Positions 55,619 through 64,000 of a stretch of DNA of 64,000 bases are shown here, piece after piece. The first letter of the stretch is position 1. Every line of letters begins with the position of its first letter. The translations under genes were made by a program, and so were the position numbers. The stretch comes from Halichondria panicea (lineage: Eukaryota > Porifera > Demospongiae > Suberitida > Halichondriidae): NCBI RefSeq assembly GCF_963675165.1, contig NC_087377.1:1761501-1825500 (forward strand), given 5' to 3'. The notes below the pieces were generated by a model. That model was not told the origin of the DNA, made no database searches, and worked only from the letters and a program-made list of their open reading frames with translations.

Positions 55619-57053
55619 CCACTAGCTACAGTGCACACAGTGGGACCACACTATAGGCTCTGTACACTAGCTACAGTGCACACAGTGGGACCACACTATA
55701 GGCTCTGTACACTATAGCTACAGTGTACACAGTGGGACCACACTATAGGCTCTGTACACTAGCTACAGTGCACACAGTGAGACCACACTATAGGCTCTGT
55801 ACACTAGTCTACAGTGCACACAGTGGGACCACACTATAGGCTCTGTACACCAGCTACAGTGCACACAGTGGGACCACACTATAGGCTCTGTACACTAGCT
55901 ACAGTGTACACAGTGGGACCACACTATAGGCTCTGTACACTAGCTACAGTGCACACAGTGGGACCACACTATAGGCTCTGTACACTAGCTACAGTGCACA
56001 CAGTGGGACCACACTATAGGCTCTGTACACTAACTACAGTGCACACAGTGGGACCACACTATAGGCTCTGTATGTACTAGCTACAGTGTACACAGTGGGA
56101 CCACACTATAGGCTCTATACACCAGCTACAGTGCACACAGTGGGACCATACTATAGGCTCCGTACACCAGCTACAGTGCACACAGTGGGACCACACTATA
56201 GGCTCCGTACACTAGCTACAGTGCACACAGTGGGACCACACTATAGGCTTTGTACACTAGCTACAGTACACACAGTGAGACCACACTATAAGCTCTGTAC
56301 ACCAGCTACAGTGTACACAGTGGGACCACACTACTATAGGCTCTGTACACTAGCTACAGTGCACACAGTGGGACCACACTATAAGCTCTGTACACTAGCT
56401 ACAGGGTACACAGTGGGACCACACTATAGGCTCTGTACACTAGCTACAGTGCACACAGTGGAACCACACTACTATAGGCTCTGTACACTAGCTACAGTGC
56501 ACACAGTGGGACCACACTATAGGCTCTGTACACTAGCTACAGTGCACACAGTGGGACCACACTATAGGCTCTGTATGTACTAGCTACAGTGTACACAGTG
56601 GGACCACACTATAGGCTCTATACACCAGCTACAGTGCACACAGTGGGACCACACTATAGGCTCTGTACACAAGCTACAGTGGGACCACACTATAGGCTCA
56701 GTACACTAGCTACAGTGCACACAGTGGGACCACACTATAGGCTCCGTACACCAGCTACAGTGCACACAGTGGGACCACACTATAGGCTCTGTACACCAGC
56801 TACAGTGTACACAGTGGGACCACACTATAGGCTCTATACACCAGCTACAGTGCACACAGTGGGACCACACTATAAGCTCTGTACACTAGCTACAGTGCAC
56901 ACAGTGTGACCACACTATAGGCTCTGTACACCAGCTACAGTGCACACAGTGGGACCACACTATAGGCTCTGTACACTATAGCTACAGTGCACACAGTGGG
57001 ACCACACTACAGGCTCTGTACACTATAGCTACAGTGTACACAGTGGGACCACA
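55619..57053. repeat. 45-bp tandem array, about 32 copies
   Basis: The monomer is near ACTAGCTACAGTGCACACAG plus TGGGACCACACTATAGGCTCTGTAC. Because 45 is a multiple of three, plus-strand frames stay open and repeat HTVGPHYRLCTLATV. I treat this as non-coding. The same flanks at 52745-52830 hold a single monomer. Confidence 0.95.
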
Positions 57054-57059
57054 CATAAA

Positions 57060-57816
57060 GAGTAGTTTATGGAAATTTCGCCCCTTTCAGCCTTGTTTCT
57101 CAGTAAACATAATCATTGCTCAGATCCTCCCCTTTTTCAGAGAGGTGTCCCCTTTCACAGTAAACAAAGCAAAGATCCTCCCCTTTTTCTAGTGGAATGC
57201 TTTGAGGAAGTACAATTATCAGTAATTAGTTACAATACAATTAGCTATCAAGCAATTTGGTAGAATGTCATTGAAAGGTCATAATTAGTGAAAGGTCAGA
57301 CCTCCAATAGTGCCACATGTCTATACATAAAGATAGGGAAATCTCTGAGCCCATGCCAACTCAGCTATAGCTATGGTTGCTCAATATTGACCTCCCTCCA
57401 CCAATAAGGTCTAACACATGGGCAAGCAATACTATCGGGAAATATGAACAAAAACAGTGGAACCTCATGATCATTATTAGGAGCCTACAACAGGTACCGT
57501 CTCTACAAAGCATCTCCCCTCACCTCCATCCTTTCATGCATGCATCCATTCTTATCCTATAGCACAGCCACTAGCACTGCATGCACTGCACTGTACTGGT
57601 ACTGGCATGCATGCTGGCAGATTCACGGTGAGTAGGTAATGGTCGTAATTATTGCTTTCCCTAAAGACACTAACTCTAACAAGACGCTGCAACTGAAGTG
57701 ATCCCATACCAACTACAATGGAGAGGATGTCTACAGGAGAATAATTCAATTGCACACACAAAATAAATAACAAGAGCAAGTAAACAAACTTAAAATAGAT
57801 AAATCCAGGCCATTGT
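57060..57816. other. Spacer between the 45-bp array and the transposon
   Basis: The stretch 57040-57300 repeats 52780-52960 (TTTCGCCCCTTT..GCCTTGTTTC). No gene is supported. Confidence 0.6.
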
Positions 57817-57823
57817 CCTAAGT

Positions 57824-60800
57824 TAGGGCTGACAACATGAAAAATGAAATTCAACGAAGAAGTCTCAAACTTGTGATATATACTCTACTATATGATAGTA
57901 ATACAGATGCACCTTCAAATCCCAGTTACCGCTACAATTTGTCTTGCAATGGTGCTGCTTATTTCACAAAATTTACCTGAAAGTTCAAAGGTCATGATGG
58001 GCTCTATAAAGTGTCATTTTTTGAAATTCTTATCAGAGCTTACCTCACTGTTTTGATTCTATCCATTACTGTTACTAACTAGGAGCATAATAATCAACTG
58101 AAAACTGGAAAAGAATCTCACAGGTAGGTATTTCAGGGCTAGCAGCATATAAACATTTTTAGTAGGTCAAGCATTTTGGTAATACACTGGAAATGTGCAG
58201 GTTCCCAGGTGGCCCTTAGGGTCCCAATGTATTGATATGTCCCTCAGCACTGTGCTCAGTTAATATAATTTGTTTTGAACACATACCCATCTGAGAAAAA
58301 TGTACTATGATCGTATGCAATATAGTCTTCTGTAAGTCACAGTATAAGCCCTAATCTATTGATTTTAGAAGCTTTAAAGCTTTTATACAACTCAGTGATC
58401 TCTATGGATTACTTTAAAACTTAAGTTTCCGTCTTCGTTAGTGCTTAGTCTGATTTTCCATCATTTATACACCACATACAGTGTACGAATCCCTTATACC
58501 TATACTGGCTAGCCACAGAATATGTCTATAGGGTATACTATGTTAAAGAATTACTTGCTACTATGTGCAGCAACTTTTGAGCGACTATATTAAAGTTATG
58601 TGCAATGATTTATTGTATATTATTCATTGTTATTATTCATTGTACTATAATTATTGCTTTATACATATAGTACTGATCGAGTTAGCAGATATAGAGTACT
58701 TTGGAGCTGTCGAGAAAAATGAAGACCATTGTTGCTGCAGCAAGTCACCGACTCACCGATCCTTATCAATTGAACAATTACACCACATGCATACATAATT
58801 TATGCATGGCCAAAGCAAACAATTATTTACATTACAATGTTATTAATGTTATCTTTTGTCATGGTGAATAAGTGCTTGCTATAAATTAAGTAATCCTTAG
58901 ATTGTTAATAATTAGGTCTTCAAGTAAATTAAAGTGGCAATGTTCATCTTCGTCTTCATATGCAACTTCATGTAAATTTGTCTGGGTATCATAGGAAACT
59001 ACGAAACCCCGGAACCATTCAAACTCTCCAACATCAACTTCAAACTTTTGTTCGATAGATTTGCCAACTAGGCTAGCTGGATCGTGACAACAGTGGTCAC
59101 CACTAGGTTCTTGAGTTTCCATGAATTTTAGTAGTTCGAATGCTATAGTGGCTAGAGGACGCTTCTTTCCACGTTGAGATAATGGTATTTTTATTTCTTG
59201 CTTATAAACTTTCTTGCGGATATTAATCTGGTCTTTTAACAAAGATAACTTTTTGTCCCTTTTTTTGGCTGCAGAAAGACTGGATTCCTCAATATCTGCA
59301 AGAGCTCCTCGAAGCTCAGTAGCAGAGGTGATTAATTGAAGTTGTCCTAATTTCATTAGCTCTTCTTGGGTTCTTTTTTTCAAAGCGTCTCTCCTCTGTT
59401 TTTGCTCGTAAAGTTTTTTAGTTCTTTGTGCTTTAATAAATTCTTGTTCTTCTTTAGAGTCAGTTTTTACTCTTGCTCTTCTTGCAGCAGCGAGAGTCAC
59501 AACTTGGTCGCGTTCTTCCTGGGGAAGTTCCCTAAGCCAAAGCATCGTTTTATTTTTCTTTGTTTCGATCAAGTTGGAGCGTGTCAATTGTGATAAATTT
59601 GGAATACTAGTAGTTAAGTGATCGTTTAAGCCCAGTAGACTTTCACATATATCATTTGTTGGAGGTAATTTTTTGAGAATTTCCTTTACTTCTGCCTCAG
59701 GATCCCAATATATTCCATTTGGTAATTGATTTTTAGCGTAGGCACCCAGTTTTTTTTTCATTGCTGAAACTCCACTAGCAATTAGAGGAAAAAGCTTATC
59801 GTCGTCGAAAGAATCAGTTTGAAATAACCTCTTTTCGACATGAGAATACTTCGAATGAACTCGATGGTTTGTCATTTCGCTTCCATAGAGGCGGTCTTCA
59901 GAAGGAAAAACTCTCATTTCTTCGCACATTATTGCCTGTGGTTCTTTCTCAATTTCTGCAAGAAACAATGACAGTTCCAAGTAATGCATATTCATGTCCC
60001 ATGCAGACTTTGATAGTGCTGTAGACTTGGCCAATGTCATGAGATCAGCATACACATGATGAAATATGAGGGCATCAGCTTTGAGCTTGGATATCTCATC
60101 GGTGTCCTGCAACTTATTGTACACATCGCGTTCCAATTTGTTTCCATCAGTGCTTTTACCACAATACTCGAGAAAATCACACGCAGCAGAGATAAGGAAT
60201 AAAATTTTTCCTGCGTTATGGGCAGTCACAAAGTATCGGCTCCCTACCTGACGGTCTAAAAAGGTTTTGCTGCACAACGTATAGTACTCTCTTTGGTCAG
60301 CAGAAAGGTGTTGTTCGTTAAGCATTAAATTTAGAAAGTCAAGAAAGCTTGATGCACCACATCCATATTCTGGAACTCCATGGCGACCAAAAAGTTTACA
60401 AAACTCGTGAACTAGAGTGTCAGTCTGATAATACTCACGTCTTTCACTTGCATTGCTGCTGCAGCTAGATTCAGTCTTCAGCCCCTCGAGAAACGCTTTA
60501 CGTAAGTTTATTCCGAGGTGCATAGCACAAAAATTCTCAATGATGTCCACTGCATCACCATTCGCAGGCCCAAAAACACTCTCATCCTCTTCTCGCTTCT
60601 TTTCAAGTAATTGATTAAACTTTTTTTGTGTTGATGCTGAGTCTGAGGTTGAGGCAGACACAAGTGTCCAGTTGATTTTGTCGGCATTCGGTATTTTCAA
60701 TACACGAGCAATATCCCTCAGCTTTTCAATCTCTCTAGACATATCAGCAATCATACTCTCAGCACTTCCATCAGGGAGCTCGTTAACCGAGATCACCAAT

Positions 60801-63069
60801 CCATTAAAAACTGTGCCTCCAATTTTTCTCTGAAACTTGGTTGTCCCATCAGAGTTTGAATTTGCTTCAGATAAAACTTTTGCTTTGTGAACCATGCTTA
60901 CAGTTTTTAACTCGTGTTGTCGCATATACTTAGCACAGCTCTCACTTGGCAATTGCAGATTCTCAACATCAGCTAAAGGAAAGAAACACTTAATAACAGC
61001 TTTAATCGTAGTTTTAATTTTTCCAAGGGGCACCTGATCTGCAAGAAGCTGGTAATATAGAGCTCTGAGAGCAGGTGTATACTGTCCGTTATCAATTGTG
61101 TGAAAAATCATCTGACTATGATCTACTAGTGAACTTGCTTCTGTTGTTGACGGTAGATATGGTACCAGCAGCTTTGCATACTTAGATAGGTGTGAGTTCT
61201 GCTCTAGTAGTTCTTCTTCGTAGTGTGTGTGGTCTTGGTAGAGATGTTCATAGCTTTCAATTGCTTTTAATTTGCTATTTAATACAGCTTTGTTTTTTCT
61301 CTCCAGGGAAATAACTTTCTTTGTGGCATTTTTAACTGTTTGATCCCGTTCTGTTTCAGTACTACACAGTTTCCTCTTTACTAGGTCTAGTTCTGCATCT
61401 GTTTCTGTCAGTTTGGATGCCATATTCTTAATTAAAAGATCGTGTTCTTTCAATTCTTTTCTTAGAAGATGAATTTGCTGGTAACCAACCCCATAGCTCA
61501 TGTGACTACAAGCAGGTTCATCAGACAAAACGATCTTTTCGACAAATTGATAAATGTTGTCAGGACGTGATCCTTTTTGTCTTAGACTGCGATCAATTCT
61601 GATGTAGAATCGCCCTATGCTTGTTTTCGTCATAAATCGAGATTTTGGCCACTTTAGTAAGAATTTATGTAAGCATCTATAAAATCCAACAGTAGTTCCA
61701 TCTTTAACACACCAATCACGTTCTTGGATGAGAGCTGCTTCCAGAAATTCTTCGTTCAAACCACATTCAACCAATTTCTCGGGAAAAGGAGTCGAATCAA
61801 TATCTGAAATGAACACATCTATTAACAACGCACAGGGACTCCAAAATCAGAACAAAAAACAAAACACAGTCCTCAGATGTCCATAACACTAAGCCATCAT
61901 AGGGAATTTCATGAAATATCATTTGAACTACTAACAACCAGCTACTTTGGTTTACATGTGTAGCATCAAACGTTATATGCTAACCTGTTGGTGGTGGATT
62001 GCGAATTTTAGGGGTCCATATTCTTTTCATATAAGAACGAAGAGAATCTCCATCAAACTTGCTTTTTCCAACCATAGATGGTCTGGTTGGTGCTGCAATC
62101 CTTTGAAGTGTATCAAGAAACCGGCTTGGTCGACCAATGTATATAGAAGGGTATTGTTCCTTAAAAAGGGTCACAAGCAACTCAGACAGCTCCACATCCT
62201 CTTCATCACATCTCAACTCCGCTACATGAAGTAGCTCAATTAATTCACCATAAGTAGCCATTTATCTGAAAATAATATACAATAAATCATTACAGCTAAC
62301 TTATAGAGTGCTCAAAAGTTACTCACATAGTAACAAGTAATTCTCTAACATAGTATACCCTATAGACATATTCTGTGGCTAGCCAGTATAGGTATAAGGG
62401 ATTCGTACACTGTATGTGGTGTATAAATGATAAAAAATCAGACTAAGCACTAAAGAAGACGGAAACTTAAGTTTTAAAGTAATCCATAGAGATCACTGAG
62501 TTGTACAGCAGCTTTAAAGCTTCTAAAATCAATAGATTAGGGCTTATACTGTGACTTACAGAAGACTATATTGCATACGATCATAGTACATTTTTCACAG
62601 ATGGGTAGAAGTGTTCGAAACAAACTATATTAACTAAGCACAGTGCTGAGGGACATATCAATACATTGGGACCCTAAGGGCCACCTGGGAACCTGCACAT
62701 TTCCAGTGTATCACCAAAATGCTTGACCTACTAAAATTGTTTATATGCTGCTAGCCCTGAAATACCTACCTGTGAGATTCTTTCCCAGTTTTCAGCTGAT
62801 TAATATGTTCCTAGTTGGTACCAGTAGTAGATAAGAATCAAAACAGTGAGGTAAGCTCTGATAAGATTTCAAAAAATGACACTTTATAGAGCCCATCATG
62901 ACCTTTGAACTTTCAGGTAAATTTTGTGAAATAAGCAGCACCATTGCAAGACAAATTGTAGCGGTAACTGGGATTTGAAGGTGCATCTGTATTACTATCA
63001 TATAGTAGAGTATATATCACAAGTTTGAGACTTCTTCGTTGAATTTCATTTTTCATATTGTCAGCCCTA
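57824..63069. mobile_element. 5.2-kb DNA transposon with long inverted repeats
   Basis: Ends TAGGGCTGACAACATG and the complement of TAGGGCTGACAATATG. Inverted homology extends about 730 bp (to about 58560 and from about 62325). CCTAAGT is repeated at 57817-57823 and 63070-63076. TAGGGCTG ends resemble hAT-type termini (recalled). It carries one two-exon gene and lies in the 3' UTR of gene 3. Confidence 0.85.
58886..62261 (-). CDS. Transposase of the 5.2-kb element (two exons)
   Basis: Exon 62261-61985 and exon 61803-58886 join in phase 1 (GTTAGC donor, TTTCAG acceptor), giving about 1064 residues without stops. Order: N-terminal part with RPSRFLDTLQRI; a coiled coil (about 200-320); a catalytic-like core with SDGTTKFQRKIGG, PDGSAESMIADM, NWTLVSASTSDSASTQKKF and ENFCAMHLGINLRKAF (a C..H motif as in RNase-H-fold transposases of the hAT/KDZ type); NDICESLLGLNDHLTTSIPN; a highly charged region; and a C-terminal Tudor-like stretch (EWFRGFVVSYDTQTNLHEV). 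I assign transposase from the motifs and the flanking inverted repeats; the superfamily is uncertain. Confidence 0.75.
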
Positions 63070-63126
63070 CCTAAGTGTCTAAGTGTTGGTAGTGTATGAT
63101 GGTGTTGACTAATCCATGACCTCCAG

Positions 63127-63654
63127 TCCTGCATGAGGAGGGAGGGAGACACAAGATTCAGCAACTAGCAAACCAATGGCACTCTCACAGTTAATATACA
63201 ATACCAGTTGACATTATGTATTGCTGTACTCAGTACAATTCACTATTGCATGGCACAACTGACGAGTAAGCTCACAAAGGTAATGGTCAAAGGGATGATT
63301 CACTAGGTAACTCACATGTATGCTCCACACAGGCCTTGTGAATGCTGCGAACTGCCTCTCCGTCCTCAATCTTTGCAGCAATCTCCACTAATCGATCGTA
63401 AGTAGCTGTTGAATTTGATGGATTGATTTCGAGAATATTTTTACTCTTCCACTTCTTTAGAGCGGTGTGAAATCTCCCTGGGATATTAACAATGGTCAGA
63501 TCAATAGCACCAATCTCAGCATCGCTGAGGCCCAGCCTGAGCTTGTATCTGTCATAGCCAGCAATCTCGGTAGACAACTGGAGTAGAGCTTCATCCGAGC
63601 ACTCTTGACTCAACTGAGCTGCAGTCGCTATCACTATCGTCTCATATGGTTGAA
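63127..63654 (-). CDS. Gene 3 (partial): death-domain exon and terminal exon
   Basis: Death-domain exon 63654-63316 (113 codons, ends in T) and terminal exon from 63128, joined as T|GA stop. It is a third member of the family; the rest lies beyond the right edge. If the preceding C-type exon were spliced to the terminal exon, the tail here would be only RLEVMD before TAG. The 3' UTR is cut by the 5.2-kb transposon 51 bases after the exon start. Confidence 0.8.
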
Positions 63655-64000
63655 CTGTATAGAGATCAAATTATTTCCGTAGTAGCATAATTAATACTCT
63701 GAAATGTACACCATGCAAATACTCGTCACATGATACACATGTATGTACACACAATACATTGAAAGCTAGTCGAACCACTTTAGACTATAATTATATATAA
63801 TACTGAAGATGGCTTCAATTTATAATGATGTGATAATAACTATACAGTGCATGATCACATTCCCATGCAAGTGGTTCCCTTAATCCTTCACAATCATGTG
63901 AACAAATGCTAGGATTGGGCAGGGAAAGCACCAAATAGCGCGGAAACAAGCAAGTATAACTATAGGAGAGAGTCGTACCAATGAGTATTATAATTATGTA

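Noticed and set aside
55814-56909. Three long open frames repeating HTVGPHYRLCTLATV
   Set aside because: They arise because the 45-bp tandem unit is a multiple of three. No start context, splice sites or homology, and the single-monomer locus has no gene.
58886-61828. Start of the transposase at the first Met of the long frame
   Set aside because: A phase-1 acceptor at 61804 and an upstream exon with ATG at 62261 give a longer, better supported protein; the short upstream part of that frame is intron.

Overview
The window looks like AT-rich nuclear DNA of an early-branching animal, most probably a demosponge. That assignment is inference. It rests on many small exons with GT-AG introns, death domains joined to ankyrin repeats and a Roc/COR-type GTPase, dense short palindromic transposons, and long CA/GT microsatellites. 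I see no bacterial operons, rRNA, intact tRNA or CRISPR array. Nearly all supportable genes lie on the minus strand, so transcription runs from high to low coordinates.

The backbone is a tandem segmental duplication with a period of about 35 kb. Each unit carries, in transcription order, exons of a NAK-family (AAK1/BMP2K-like) kinase and then a multi-exon gene. The encoded protein reads: ankyrin repeats, Ser/Thr-rich linker, short helical module, Roc-like P-loop GTPase, COR-like region, Ig-like domain, and two death domains. Gene 1 (16430 to 5173; 17 exons, about 1454 aa) and gene 2 (51263 to 40518; 16 exons, about 1378 aa) can both be read through in phase with consensus splice sites. Their GTPase-to-death-domain halves are nearly identical, introns included, while their ankyrin halves have different exon sets. 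A third paralogue enters at the right edge (63654 to 63127), and a solitary death-domain exon lies at 55058-54720.

Regions: 1-5000, repeat-rich DNA partly copied at 30345-34980; 5045-16430, gene 1; 18108-22763, kinase copy 1, broken, with a 74-bp satellite in an intron; 22990-30070, transposons, degenerate tandem repeats and a long CA tract; 30345-40400, the repeat of the left flank plus a 4.7-kb unit-2-only segment holding a TPRKB-like pseudogene, a frameshifted death domain and an unrecognised three-exon fragment; 40518-51263, gene 2; 52052-52549, kinase copy 2 (two exons); 55619-57053, a 45-bp tandem array; 57824-63069, a 5.2-kb transposon with an apparently intact transposase of about 1064 aa, inserted in the 3' UTR of gene 3.

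By analogy with DAPK and other ROCO proteins (inference), the two genes may encode cytoplasmic GTPase switches: ankyrin repeats sense a ligand, Roc/COR switches, and tandem death domains signal by homotypic contacts. The paralogues act as controls for one another. Several mobile elements are present in one copy and cleanly absent from the other, which gives exact ends and target-site duplications. The window contains no system I can call unprecedented. The most notable items are the ANK-Roc-COR-Ig-DD-DD architecture with a swappable ankyrin half, a stop codon made across a splice junction, and the large transposon.
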